The translations under genes and the position numbers were made by a program. A DNA stretch of 38,697 nucleotides, taken from positions 1-38,697 of the forward strand of contig MKUL01000068.1 in assembly GCA_001897795.1 (NCBI GenBank), read 5' to 3'. The notes under the pieces were generated by a model that worked only from the letters and a program-made list of their open reading frames with translations, was not told the DNA's origin and did no database searches. Positions 24,957 to 33,514 of the stretch are shown piece by piece (positions within the stretch are counted from its first letter, which is position 1; every line of letters begins with the position of its first letter). The DNA comes from Alphaproteobacteria bacterium 41-28. Its GTDB lineage: Bacteria > Pseudomonadota > Alphaproteobacteria > UBA9655.

Positions 24957-27307
24957 AAAGGAACGGTTAACCTATTCTGATCCAGATATAGAAGAATTTC
25001 TTTTGTTCGAGGGTGCATTTTGCCAAAAGTATCTATGTGAGCCTTTAAATACTTATGAACAAGTGCTTCATCCTTTATTTCTGCTCCTAAGATGGCTAGC
25101 TCTTTATAAAGATCGCTAACATCATCTATTTTTTTTTCTTTCAGAACAAGATTGTAAATTTCTTCGCTTAACCGATATTCTTTGAGAGCAGTTTGAAAAT
25201 CCTTCTTAACTTTATAGGCTTTTCCCATAGCTAAATGGGCACGCCCCTGGAGTCTATGTTTTTTATCATGTCGAAAAAATTCTTTGTATTCTTTAAGAGA
25301 TTGAGCTAGATAATTTAAGGCTGCAGGAATATTTTTCTGTTTATAAATTAATATGTAGCTTTTATATTCTAAAATACTTCCCGATGCCATTTTACTTTTT
25401 CCTTTAAAAAATTTACGAATGGCTTTTTCAAATTGTTTCAAAATTTTTGAAGCTTCTTCTATTTTTCCCAATTTAATTAAGCTGAAGGTCCTTTGTTGCA
25501 AAAGCCCCTGTTCAAATACAGGAAAAGAATGAGGAAGTCCTTTTGCCATATCCAAAACTCTTATGGCCTCCTCATATCTTCCCTGATCCGTTAACACAAG
25601 AGACCAAGTCCAAATATAAAAAGTCTTGTATTCATCCGACGTTGAATTATTAAATATTTGTTTTCCTTTATTTATGATTTTCTCAGCTATAACCGGCTCT
25701 CCCCTAAGACTGTAATATTGGGCAAGGTTCGCAATAGCTCTTAATTTTCCATCATCATAATCCTTAAATGTATCAAGAAGAGCTAAACCTTCCTCCATAT
25801 TACGAATAGCTTCGTCATAGTTTACGTTATATATACATTCCAAGGCTCCATTGCTGATTTTAAAAATGGCCTTATAATAAGGTTTAAGCTCTAAGCCAAA
25901 ATCCAAATCTTCCTCAATTTCTTTTAGATAGTCTGCAGCACTCTCAAAGTTTCTGAGAGGAGCAACAAAGCATTGAAAAATGCAAACTTTCAGCTTTAAA
26001 AGATTGGAACTTTTATAACCTATTTGTTTTGCGTTTTCGCATAATTTTTGCGCATGCAATAAATGGGTAGGTTCATCTAATATTTTTTTTACAAAATCCT
26101 CTACTGTCCCAGAAAAGACTTCTAGCATGACTGTGGTCGCTTTCTCGATAAGGTCTTTCTTTTCTTCCATAGGAATTTGCTCGTTGATTAATTGATGTAT
26201 GAGGTCGTGGAGGGAGAGATAATGCATTCTTTCAGTCTCTTTTGGTGTTCTTTTATCGTTAAACTTTGTTGTTTCACTCACGCCAACCAAGGATTGTTCA
26301 TAGACATATCTTATAGCTTCATCCGCTGTTAAAGGGCTTTTTATTTTTTTTAACCATATTTCTATATAGGTTTCTGGAATGTCTTTGCTATTCAATAAAC
26401 TCATGAAAAGTAACGCTTTAAGAGCATCCTGAGAATCCTCAGCAATAGACTTTAAACTTATTGCTAATGTCGCTTGGGCGTTTTTTGTATAGTTATCTAG
26501 GACATTACAGGTTTTTTTTTCATTCTTGCTGAGCGTTTTCTTCATATGTACAGAAAGAAATTTATCAATGGTGACGGTTGGGGTATTCTTTATGAACCCT
26601 GTTGCCATTGTTAACCCCAAGGGGTAATCACTAAGGGTTGCTGCTAATCTGTGTACATCTTCGTTATTTTCTTTTGGGAGCATTTTTTTAATAAGACAAA
26701 TGGATTCTGGCCGTTTGAATTCCCCGATTTCTACTTTATCTGTCCATATGTTTGCATAACGGGATGTTAAAAGAATATGCTTTCCATTCTGTTGGTGGGT
26801 AGAAGGAATGTATTTTTCAACTTGGCCATAGGTATCTGCATTATCAAATATTAATAAGTAAGGTATATTCTTTATTCTCAGCACATCTTTTACGCGATCA
26901 ATAAGAGCTTCTTTTGCTAGCATAGAAGGAATAATTTCTTCTTCCTTGGAAAGTAGATGGTTTAATGCAAGAGCTAGCTTTTCAAATTGGCTGGGAATAT
27001 CCTGTTGGGCATCAATCCACCAGACAAGGCTGTAATTATTCTGAAAATGGTAGGCATATTTCTTAGCAATCTGAGATTTTCCGAATCCAGGCCCTCCCGT
27101 AAGGGCTAAGATGTCTCCATCTCCTTTTCGAAAAAACGAGTTTATCTCTTGGAGCTTTCCTTCTCTTCCTACGAAGAAAAGATTTTCCTTTGAAAGGTTC
27201 CACATTTTTTTAAAAGAAGCTGAATAGCACGCTGCATACAAAAAGATCAAGAAAGAAACCCATGTTGAAAGACATATTATTGCTTTTATATGAAAAATGC
27301 TTTTCAT
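24953..27307 (-). CDS. Membrane-anchored NB-ARC/TPR STAND ATPase (NLR-like)
   Basis: 784 residues. Order: an N-terminal membrane segment or signal anchor (about 7-28), then an NB-ARC type STAND ATPase starting FVGREGKLQEI (46-56), with Walker A GGPGFGKS (71-78), Walker B LLIFDNAD (151-158), sensor ILLTSR (178-183), the GLPL-like YPLGLTMA (228-235) and an MHD-like LHD (366-368), then helical repeats of TPR type from about 440 to the end (for example GRYEEAIRVLDMAKGL, RAHLAMGKAYKVKKDF). STAND proteins are signal-triggered switches that oligomerise; in bacteria many act in defence or regulation. No effector domain is visible beyond the membrane anchor. It follows the kinase-like gene by 34 bases on the same strand. 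No good ribosome site precedes ATG 27307. Confidence 0.85.
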   Translation of the reverse strand: MKSIFHIKAIICLSTWVSFLIFLYAACYSASFKKMWNLSKENLFFVGREGKLQEINSFFRKGDGDILALTGGPGFGKSQIAKKYAYHFQNNYSLVWWIDAQQDIPSQFEKLALALNHLLSKEEEIIPSMLAKEALIDRVKDVLRIKNIPYLLIFDNADTYGQVEKYIPSTHQQNGKHILLTSRYANIWTDKVEIGEFKRPESICLIKKMLPKENNEDVHRLAATLSDYPLGLTMATGFIKNTPTVTIDKFLSVHMKKTLSKNEKKTCNVLDNYTKNAQATLAISLKSIAEDSQDALKALLFMSLLNSKDIPETYIEIWLKKIKSPLTADEAIRYVYEQSLVGVSETTKFNDKRTPKETERMHYLSLHDLIHQLINEQIPMEEKKDLIEKATTVMLEVFSGTVEDFVKKILDEPTHLLHAQKLCENAKQIGYKSSNLLKLKVCIFQCFVAPLRNFESAADYLKEIEEDLDFGLELKPYYKAIFKISNGALECIYNVNYDEAIRNMEEGLALLDTFKDYDDGKLRAIANLAQYYSLRGEPVIAEKIINKGKQIFNNSTSDEYKTFYIWTWSLVLTDQGRYEEAIRVLDMAKGLPHSFPVFEQGLLQQRTFSLIKLGKIEEASKILKQFEKAIRKFFKGKSKMASGSILEYKSYILIYKQKNIPAALNYLAQSLKEYKEFFRHDKKHRLQGRAHLAMGKAYKVKKDFQTALKEYRLSEEIYNLVLKEKKIDDVSDLYKELAILGAEIKDEALVHKYLKAHIDTFGKMHPRTKEILLYLDQNRLTVPF

Positions 27308-27341
27308 GAATGTACTTCATTTTAAAAAATTAAATATATTT

Positions 27342-28136
27342 TTATTGAAACAATGGAATTACATTACTATCTGTACATACCTCAGGTAACGTTGGAATAA
27401 GGATCTCATTCACATTATATCCATCAGTATTTCTTGAATAGGTATAGCTCATATCAGCTCTTTGGCACATCTTTCGCAACACATCTTCTGCAATAACAAA
27501 ATTAAAGGACCTTTTAACATGCTCTTCTGCTTCTCTTTTTGAAGGAAAGCCCTTATCTTGAAGTTTAAATTGAATGAATTTATTTTGGCTTGTGACTGTG
27601 ATCGAGATTTTTCCATTTTTAGAAATTCTATGAACGGCTCTAGCGATCACATTTGCTAAAATCAATTGAATAAATAAGGTATCCCCATAAAATATCACAT
27701 TACCAGAGCAAGCCCATTCTAAAGTAATATTGGCTTTATAGATTTTTTCTGACAAAAGTAGTTGGATTTCTTGAAGAACAACATCAAGATTTATAGGCTC
27801 CTTTTTTGTATTTGAAATAAGGCCTGCAGAAAGCAAGTGGGTTTGCTCCAGGCAAAATTTAATAATTTCAAGATGACGTTTTGGCGAAAGTTGAGGGCCT
27901 GTATGTGTCAATGTTTGCTTAATGAGACTTAGAAGTTGATGAACTTGAAGGTTATATTCTTGGTGACGTAAGGTTATGTTTTCTTGAATCTTTCTATGAG
28001 CCTGAGAAGAAACCTGAAGGCATTTGTATTTCTGGTCACTCCCTATGACTCTTTCATTTGCCTGGGTTTCTGCTGACTTTAGTTTTAAGATCTTAGCTCT
28101 GAGAGCTCTTATAATGCTCCCAAATGACTTTTTCAT
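27342..28136 (-). CDS. Histidine-kinase-like protein, DHp/GHKL ATPase part
   Basis: 264 residues, soluble. A charged coiled coil (1-60) leads to a helical DHp-like region (60-110, with RHLEIIKFCLEQTHLLSAG), then a GHKL-type domain: YGDTLFIQLILANVIARAVH matches the D-x-x-x-L-x-Q-(x)-N box (N162), KNGKISITV the following strand, and LQDKGFP (192-198) a degenerate G1 box (DxGxG). A C-terminal R-N-T-D-G-Y-N-V strand follows. No clear H-box and no receiver gene are seen. ATG at 28136 overlaps the stop of the sensor gene (ATGA). Together the two make one normal sensor kinase (TM-periplasmic-TM-kinase), so this could be a split gene. Confidence 0.7.
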   Translation of the reverse strand: MKKSFGSIIRALRAKILKLKSAETQANERVIGSDQKYKCLQVSSQAHRKIQENITLRHQEYNLQVHQLLSLIKQTLTHTGPQLSPKRHLEIIKFCLEQTHLLSAGLISNTKKEPINLDVVLQEIQLLLSEKIYKANITLEWACSGNVIFYGDTLFIQLILANVIARAVHRISKNGKISITVTSQNKFIQFKLQDKGFPSKREAEEHVKRSFNFVIAEDVLRKMCQRADMSYTYSRNTDGYNVNEILIPTLPEVCTDSNVIPLFQ

Positions 28137-28894
28137 ATCTTGATAGAGGTAAATAACGCTAGAAGTAAGTAAAGTAAGTAAGAAAAGAGTATAAAGAAAA
28201 AAAACATATAGTAATTTTTAGATAAAAAAGAAAACTTCCAGAAATTATAAGGACTCTTGGCATGGAGAGTAAGGGAGTCTATTTCTAGAGAATAATGATT
28301 TTTATTTTGAGAGGAAGGTAAAGAAGTAAAGGTAAGTGTCTGAAAATTTTCTAACGCAGTTTTAAAGTCTGAAGGATTAATCTCAATTTCTAAAAAACCC
28401 TCTATATTGCTTTTCTCATTAAAAACAGAAATAGTGCCTTTTATAACACCTTTGTTAAATGTAATGAGAGGCTCAGCTTCAGTCACCTGAGCTAGTTGCT
28501 TATATTCGAAAGGTACAATGCCAAAACGATTGATAATGATCTGAGGACGAGAAAGCTTATAATAAGAAAAATTTTGAATTTTTGGCAATTCATATGGCTC
28601 ATAGAGACGGAGAGCTGAATTTAAAATATTTAGAATTCGTGTGCTATCGCCTTGTGAAGCTCCAATACGATTTCTTGTTAGCTGGAGTAATTCCTTTAAC
28701 GTGTTAGTGATTTCTTGCGCCTTTTGTTGAATAGCTTTTAATTCTATGTGCTGATTTTTTTGATAAGCTTGAAGGTATTGCTTATATTCAACAAAAATAT
28801 ATCCCGTAATAAATAGAAGAGAAGCAATAATAAGAATGCTTGCTCCTATGAAAAAAGGCTTTAAAAAAATTCTAAAATTTTTCGTAAGTTCCAT
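28133..28894 (-). CDS. Two-TM periplasmic sensor protein
   Basis: ATG at 28894 (MELTKNFRIFLKPFFIGAS) starts a protein of 253 residues with TM1 (about 13-37), a periplasmic domain (about 40-220: a helix QHIELKAIQQKAQEITNTLK, then mixed alpha/beta with RFGIVPFEYKQLAQV and SNIEGFLEIEINPSDF) and TM2 close to the end (FFFFILFSYLLYLLLALF). This is the input half of a sensor kinase. The frame is open upstream to 28996 with a further weak hydrophobic stretch; I prefer the later start for its topology, although no strong ribosome site marks either. First gene of the sensor/kinase/STAND unit, about 190 bases from the att scar. Confidence 0.65.
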   Translation of the reverse strand: MELTKNFRIFLKPFFIGASILIIASLLFITGYIFVEYKQYLQAYQKNQHIELKAIQQKAQEITNTLKELLQLTRNRIGASQGDSTRILNILNSALRLYEPYELPKIQNFSYYKLSRPQIIINRFGIVPFEYKQLAQVTEAEPLITFNKGVIKGTISVFNEKSNIEGFLEIEINPSDFKTALENFQTLTFTSLPSSQNKNHYSLEIDSLTLHAKSPYNFWKFSFLSKNYYMFFFFILFSYLLYLLLALFTSIKI

Positions 28895-29079
28895 ACATTG
28901 TTGACTTCTGCCCTGTTTTGTTATTTTGATAATCCTATAAGAAAAGAATAGGAGAAAATCAAATGAATTCTTCAAAAATTTTTTAGATGATGACAATTTG
29001 ATGACAGTAAAGAATCAAAAGTTCTTGCGATTAATTAAAATCTTTTAGTAACAAATGCTTATTTAAGGAAAATTATGAT

Positions 29080-29145
29080 GCGCTTCCAGACTTAAAATCT
29101 GTCGATCGAAAGGTCGTGCCAGTTCGAGTCTGGCAGCGGGCACCA
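29080..29145 (+). other. 3' fragment of tRNA-Leu(UAA): attachment-site scar of the element
   Basis: Reads as a tRNA from the anticodon arm to CCA: anticodon loop CTTAAAA with anticodon UAA between CAGA and TCTG, a long class II variable arm (CGATC-GAAA-GGTCG), T arm GCCAG-TTCGAGT-CTGGC, 3' acceptor strand AGCGGGC, discriminator A and CCA. The 5' half (GCCCGCT... and D arm) is absent: the bases before are AT-rich and unrelated. Elements that integrate into the 3' end of a tRNA gene leave just such a copy at one side, so this is most likely attR, with the intact tRNA-Leu at the far left end. Confidence 0.8.
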
Positions 29146-29445
29146 TCCGTCGCGCCGAAGGTGCTATGGCGTGATGTCACGACGTAGCCCAGAATAATCA
29201 GGGCGAAGTCGGACTAAAACAATATGGTTCCGTAGCTTCGGTTAGCGGGCTAAAAGAAATAAAGCGAATGCTGCTCGTCGTATGTACACTTTTAAAAATA
29301 ACGGGTCGCATAAAGCCCTTTATAAAACGCTAATCTTCATGGAAATCAAGCATCAAAAGATTCCTTGTTTATGGATAAAGAATTTGCAGTGTTATTTCAA
29401 CTATAAAAGACTTGCACATCATCTTTATCTATCATAACAATAAGA
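29146..29445. other. Gap after the tRNA scar, no gene
   Basis: No convincing coding frame. The first 75 bases hold partly palindromic, GC-richer sequence (CGCGCCGAAGGTGCTATGGC, GCCC...GGGC around 29186-29203) like the repeats elsewhere in the window, possibly a decayed palindromic element. A frame broken by a TGA (about 29159-29330) matches nothing I know. The rest is AT-rich. Confidence 0.4.
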
Positions 29446-29466
29446 GTGGAAAAAATAGGGAGGTTT

Positions 29467-29637
29467 ATGACGATCAAAACTTTAGCTGTGGAAACGATGA
29501 CGTTTTCACTTATATTAGGAGCACTATATCTTTCAACCATGCTCCAAACGAATCATCCAAATGATACCTCAATAGAAAATCTTAAACGTTTAAAGGAAAT
29601 TCATCACCTTGGTGTTGTCTTTGACGATGTCCTATGA
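29467..29637 (+). CDS. Small single-TM protein (hypothetical)
   Basis: 56 residues from ATG 29467, with GGGAGG 3 bases upstream (close). A hydrophobic segment (TFSLILGALYLSTML, about 12-26) is followed by a polar tail (ENLKRLKEIHHLGVVFDDVL). The frame opens at a GTG (29446). No family recognised. Codon use resembles the next gene. It may be chromosomal or part of the element debris. Confidence 0.35.
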   Translation: MTIKTLAVETMTFSLILGALYLSTMLQTNHPNDTSIENLKRLKEIHHLGVVFDDVL

Positions 29638-29740
29638 GGATCCTTTTATTAAAAACCGTTTAATGAAATCAGGTCCTAGCACCTGTGAAAAATACAAACT
29701 TTAAAACAGACATTTGGTAATAGAGAGGGATGATTTAAAA

Positions 29741-30274
29741 ATGAACAAACAAGCACTTATAAACGAAGACACCGTTAGTCGGACTGAACTTATTGAAGGA
29801 CAAGTCAAATGGTACAAACCCGAAAAGGGGTATGGATTTTTAATTCCAGACGATCACTCTGAAGACATATTTATGCATTTTTCAGTTCTGGATGCAGCTG
29901 GATGCAAACTTGTCGAGGCAGGTGATCGAATTGTCTGTGAGGTTGGCACTGGAAAAAAGGGAAGACAAGTTTTTCGTATCATCGAAATTAAATTTGCGGC
30001 AGGCAAGTCAAAAGACTTTTCGACCAAAATTTCACAATCCCTCACCTCCTACCCCGAAAGCTTGGAAGAGCTCGAAGGAAACATTAAATGGTTCAATCCT
30101 ATGAAAGGATTTGGATTTGTCACATCTCACCAGAGAGGAGAAGATATTTTCTTACCCGCAGATGTGCTACGTGGAGCAGGATATGCATCTCTTGAGCCAG
30201 GGACTCGCGTCCTTGTTAAAGTTTCCAGGTCTGAACGGGGGCCGGAAGTACGAATGCTTAAAGTTATCCGTTAG
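29741..30274 (+). CDS. Protein with two cold-shock domains
   Basis: 177 residues with two CSD copies. The first (about 20-85) has GQVKWYKPEKGYGFLIPDD and DIFMHFSVLDAAGC, the second (about 108-177) has GNIKWFNPMKGFGFVTS and DIFLPADVLRGAG. The RNP-1 (KGYGFL, KGFGFV) and RNP-2-like (DIFMHF; in the second DIFLPA, with the His lost) motifs bind single-stranded nucleic acid. Double-CSD proteins are common in alphaproteobacteria and act as RNA chaperones or regulators. ATG at 29741 has GAGAGGG 11 bases upstream; a TTG at 29714 opens the frame earlier. Confidence 0.9.
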   Translation: MNKQALINEDTVSRTELIEGQVKWYKPEKGYGFLIPDDHSEDIFMHFSVLDAAGCKLVEAGDRIVCEVGTGKKGRQVFRIIEIKFAAGKSKDFSTKISQSLTSYPESLEELEGNIKWFNPMKGFGFVTSHQRGEDIFLPADVLRGAGYASLEPGTRVLVKVSRSERGPEVRMLKVIR

Positions 30275-30332
30275 AAGTGTAGTGACAATTAAGGATTAGT
30301 AATTTCCTCGAAGAGTGTTTGGTGTTTTGTGG

Positions 30333-30641
30333 TCAAAAGGAAATTTTATGCCCTAATTTGTCAAGGAGAATAACCTTAACTATTCCATAGGTGCTAATCA
30401 TCATCCATGCAACTTCCATCACAAATGCGGCTAGATTCCAAGAATAGAATAATGAAATTAAAATCATAATCGCTGCCACAAAATTTAAAAAAGAGTAGAG
30501 GATGCCATTTGATTTTAGCTTCCCCATTTGAAGAAAAGCATATGCAATAAGAACCAATATGGCCCCTAAGCACCCAATGAGATCTGGGAGCCAACTTACT
30601 AATAAATCAAAAGGCAACCCTTGATCGAGCCTTGATATCAT
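30333..30641 (-). CDS. CBU_0592-family small membrane protein
   Basis: 102 residues with three membrane segments (about 16-36, 45-64, 68-90). The pattern DLIGCLGAILVLIAYAFLQ, then a Lys/Ser loop, LYSFLNFVAAIMILISLFYS, WNLAAFVMEVAWMMIST is typical for the CBU_0592-like membrane domain found in many Proteobacteria. Role unknown. ATG at 30641 follows AGGAAA. It converges with the cold-shock gene. Confidence 0.7.
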   Translation of the reverse strand: MISRLDQGLPFDLLVSWLPDLIGCLGAILVLIAYAFLQMGKLKSNGILYSFLNFVAAIMILISLFYSWNLAAFVMEVAWMMISTYGIVKVILLDKLGHKISF

Positions 30642-30947
30642 TTTATATTTCCTATTATTATATAATATAATATAGTCATTATTTTCAAAAAGGAAAGGTA
30701 TATCTTATAAAATGAGTTTTAGGGGGCAGAGTATGAAAGAAAAGAGGGATATATCTTACCCCCTAGAACAAGTAAAACACGAATAATCCTCTTCCATTCC
30801 AAAGACAGATGGACCTATCATTAAAGAAAGCAGACCTACCATTAAAATCAAATTTCTTTCTTTCCAACGCTAAATCTCTTTGTCGTAATATAAAAGTATT
30901 TATTAAAAAATTATACATATGTGATTTCGTTATAAACAACAAGAAGA
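30642..30947. other. AT-rich gap, no supported gene
   Basis: Contains a run of TATAATATAATATAG (about 30661-30675) that can serve as promoter -10 for the small membrane gene on the minus strand. A 62-codon minus-strand frame (30763-30951) has no start site or protein-like composition. Confidence 0.4.
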
Positions 30948-32237
30948 TCATACAATCCCTTTAAGAGTCTGTCGTTTGTAAGAGAATTGACCTTCAGATC
31001 CAACTCCCAGAAAATGCAGTGTCAGCCAAGCGGCAAGACCACCTACCATAAGATAGCCCGCAGGAGAAACCGCTGATCCTGTCCATTCAACTAGCACATG
31101 GGCAATCAAAGGCGTAAACCCTCCGAAAAGGGCTGCACCCACCGAATAACTAAAAGACAACCCACTATATCTAATATTTGCTGGAAAAAGCTCTGGTAAG
31201 AAACTGACTGATGGCGCCGCAAATGCAACCCCCACGAAACTCAAAATCGTTTGACCTTCCAGAATATAAACCCAATTGTTCGTGCCAAATAATAAAAACA
31301 CGGGCAATGCACAAACAATGAATCCAATCGCTGCCCATGACATAAGCTTCTGCTTACCAATGGCGTCTGATAAATATCCCATCATGGGGAATAGTAATCC
31401 CCATAAAGACATGACATAGGCATTTATTAAAAATATGTGGGATGAGGAAAGCTGAAGATCGGTTTTTAGGATAACACTTGGATAAATAGAAGAAAGGTAG
31501 AGAGGAATAAAAATTGCGCCTCCAATAAAAGATGTGTAAAGAGCTGGGAGCTTGTGTGTCTTTAACGTCTGAAGCAATGGGTGTTTAGAAACCTTCCCCG
31601 TTTCCTTTATGGCTAAGAAATCCGGAGATTCTTTAACGTTATAGCGGATATAAAATCCGATGAGACCAAAAATACCTCCCGCAATAAATGCAATCCGCCA
31701 AGCCCAACTTGGCACTTCCGGCATCGTCAACAAGAAACCTATACCTGTAGCAACAACTGAACCTGCAAAAGTCGCAGACCCTATAAATCCACCCCAAAGC
31801 CCTGATTTCCTTTTCATAACATGCTCATTCACAAAAATAGCTGCCCCCGTATATTCCCCACCCACACAAAAACCCTGCATCAAACGGCATAGTAAAAGAA
31901 TTATAGGAGCAAATAATCCAATGCTCTCATAGGTTGGCAATATGCCAATGGTTACCGTTGGAATTATCACGAGAAGAATTGAAAGAGATAAAGCATGTTT
32001 TCTGCCCAACCTATCTCCTAGATGGCCAAAAAACATTCCTCCCAAGGGTCTCATCAAAAATCCTACTGCAAATATGGCTAAGCTCTCTACGTAGGAAAGG
32101 AAAAGATTTCCTGTTGGAAAATAAAGAGGGGTTAACACGGGAATGAAAAAACCATAAAGCGTCCAATCATAATATTCTAATACATTACCCATCATACACG
32201 CGAATAAAGGGTTGTTATGTTTATGATTATATTTCAT
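30948..32237 (-). CDS. MFS transporter, MHS (metabolite:H+ symporter) type
   Basis: 429 residues and 12 membrane segments. The start NPLFACMMGNVLEYYDWTLY, the inter-TM2/3 motif GHLGDRLGRKHALSL, RLMQGFCVGGEYTGAAIFV and IRYNVKESPDF are typical of MHS-family proton symporters (ProP, KgtP, ShiA group) that import organic acids or osmolytes. The substrate cannot be read. ATG at 32237 lies 9 bases after GAGGA and overlaps the end of the lysR-type gene by 11 bases, so they are one transcript and the regulator probably controls this transporter. Confidence 0.9.
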   Translation of the reverse strand: MKYNHKHNNPLFACMMGNVLEYYDWTLYGFFIPVLTPLYFPTGNLFLSYVESLAIFAVGFLMRPLGGMFFGHLGDRLGRKHALSLSILLVIIPTVTIGILPTYESIGLFAPIILLLCRLMQGFCVGGEYTGAAIFVNEHVMKRKSGLWGGFIGSATFAGSVVATGIGFLLTMPEVPSWAWRIAFIAGGIFGLIGFYIRYNVKESPDFLAIKETGKVSKHPLLQTLKTHKLPALYTSFIGGAIFIPLYLSSIYPSVILKTDLQLSSSHIFLINAYVMSLWGLLFPMMGYLSDAIGKQKLMSWAAIGFIVCALPVFLLFGTNNWVYILEGQTILSFVGVAFAAPSVSFLPELFPANIRYSGLSFSYSVGAALFGGFTPLIAHVLVEWTGSAVSPAGYLMVGGLAAWLTLHFLGVGSEGQFSYKRQTLKGIV

Positions 32238-33138
32238 CTGCAAAGATCCTCATTAAGAAGTCTTTTAAAACTCTAACCCTTTTAGAATTTTCAAGTGACT
32301 TTGAGAAGTTATAAAAAGTTTCAACAATAGGTCCATCAATTTCTGGAAGTACTCTTATCAGACCTAATTTCTTGATCGCTGGATTATTGTTCGCAAGAGT
32401 GATGATACCAACACCTGTTTCCGCCAATTTAATCTTTCCATAGAAGGAATTTATTTCCAAGAAAGGCTTTCGAATTTTCCCAAGCTCACATCCTGCACGT
32501 AAAAACCAATCAACTATATTATAGGGATGGTCAATTCTATCCCCAAAACTAATCAACCGATGATGATCCAAATCATTTAATACCTTAGGAGTCCCAAATT
32601 TTTTAAGATATTCCTCACTGGCATATAACCCTATTGGACGCGTAAATAGTTTTTCATGAACGAAGTGGAAGGATGATGGTGCCGAAACCCCAATGACCAC
32701 GTCATAATGCTTACTATACAGATGATCTAAGTTATCTTCTAGGGTAATGCTGAGGTCTATATTGGGATAAAGGTGTATAAAATCAGAAACATGCTCCAAG
32801 AGCCATATATTGGCAAAAGCATGAGTTGTTGCAATTGTCAGTTTACCTCTCGGGTTAGAATCTTCCTCCTCAATAAGAGACCTTGCTATTTTTATCTGTT
32901 CTATCATTTTAGAGACAGCATCAAAAAGGATCTTCCCCTTAGAGGTAAGAGAAAGTTTGTCAGCTCCTCTGATAAAAAGCTGTGATTTAAGTTGATATTC
33001 AATTGTGCTAATCTGTCGACTAAGAGCCGATTGAGTTAGATTCATTTGCAGACTCGCTTTTGTAAAACTCTCATTGAGGGCTACAACATAAAAAGACTTT
33101 AATTTATCCCAATCAAGATGGTCTAAATAGCTAGGCAT
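32227..33138 (-). CDS. LysR-type transcriptional regulator
   Basis: 303 residues. Winged HTH (about 10-68): LDWDKLKSFYVVALNESFTK, ASLQMNLTQSALSRQISTIE, then LTSKGKILFDAV; the substrate-binding domain follows (GKLTIATTHAFANIWLLEHV, DVVIGVSAP, GLYASEEYLKK). The start MPSYLDHLDWDKLKSFYVV resembles alphaproteobacterial LysR proteins. It lies directly upstream of and overlaps the MFS gene, the reverse of the usual divergent arrangement. Confidence 0.92.
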   Translation of the reverse strand: MPSYLDHLDWDKLKSFYVVALNESFTKASLQMNLTQSALSRQISTIEYQLKSQLFIRGADKLSLTSKGKILFDAVSKMIEQIKIARSLIEEEDSNPRGKLTIATTHAFANIWLLEHVSDFIHLYPNIDLSITLEDNLDHLYSKHYDVVIGVSAPSSFHFVHEKLFTRPIGLYASEEYLKKFGTPKVLNDLDHHRLISFGDRIDHPYNIVDWFLRAGCELGKIRKPFLEINSFYGKIKLAETGVGIITLANNNPAIKKLGLIRVLPEIDGPIVETFYNFSKSLENSKRVRVLKDFLMRIFADEI

Positions 33139-33196
33139 AAAATACTACACTTCATTAATTAATTTTTGATATTTTTCATTATGTTTGTCTATATTT

Positions 33197-33313
33197 ATGT
33201 AAATAGAACAAAAAAGAAAATTTTTCAAGGTGTTCTTATGGCTAACTGTTTTTGTCATCCGATTTCCATAAATTCATGTTTCAAGGAAAATAATGTTTTT
33301 TGTCTATTTACAT
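33197..33313. promoter_or_regulatory. Inverted repeat pair upstream of the lysR-type gene
   Basis: ATGTAAATAGAACAAA (33197-33212) and TTTGTCTATTTACAT (33299-33313) are reverse complements apart from one bulged base, 86 bases apart. The first is about 60 bases upstream of the lysR-type ATG. Possible operator pair for LysR autoregulation. Confidence 0.35.
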
Positions 33314-33453
33314 TTTAGAAAAATATATTTTCATAGGCCCTATTCCAAAATAGCATTAGCCCCAAACGGAAAATCTTCTTACTCTTATATCAAGTAGCAG
33401 ATGCCTCCATGTTTTGATCTGCTTTTAGTCTCCCCCTCGGGGTAGAATTATCA

Positions 33454-33493
33454 GGAGAGAGGTTTGGTATATAGTGGTTCTCTCTCCCTTTTC
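33454..33493 (+). terminator. Terminator-like hairpin
   Basis: GGAGAGAG (33454-33461) pairs with CTCTCTCC (33480-33487), followed by CTTTTCTT on the plus strand. It lies just after the 3' end of the methyltransferase gene, but its U-run faces the other way, so its use is unclear. Apart from this hairpin and the inverted repeats, the 376-base gap 33139-33514 contains no gene. Confidence 0.4.
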
Positions 33494-33514
33494 TTCCCTC
33501 TGAAATTAAACCTA

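Noticed and set aside
29080..29145. Functional tRNA-Leu gene
   Set aside because: The 5' acceptor strand and D arm are missing; the upstream bases cannot pair with AGCGGGC.
29670..29690. CAGGT-CCTAGC-ACCTG as a terminator
   Set aside because: Only 5 bp of stem and no U-run.
30763..30951. 62-codon minus-strand ORF
   Set aside because: AT-rich gap, no ribosome site, composition typical of chance frames.
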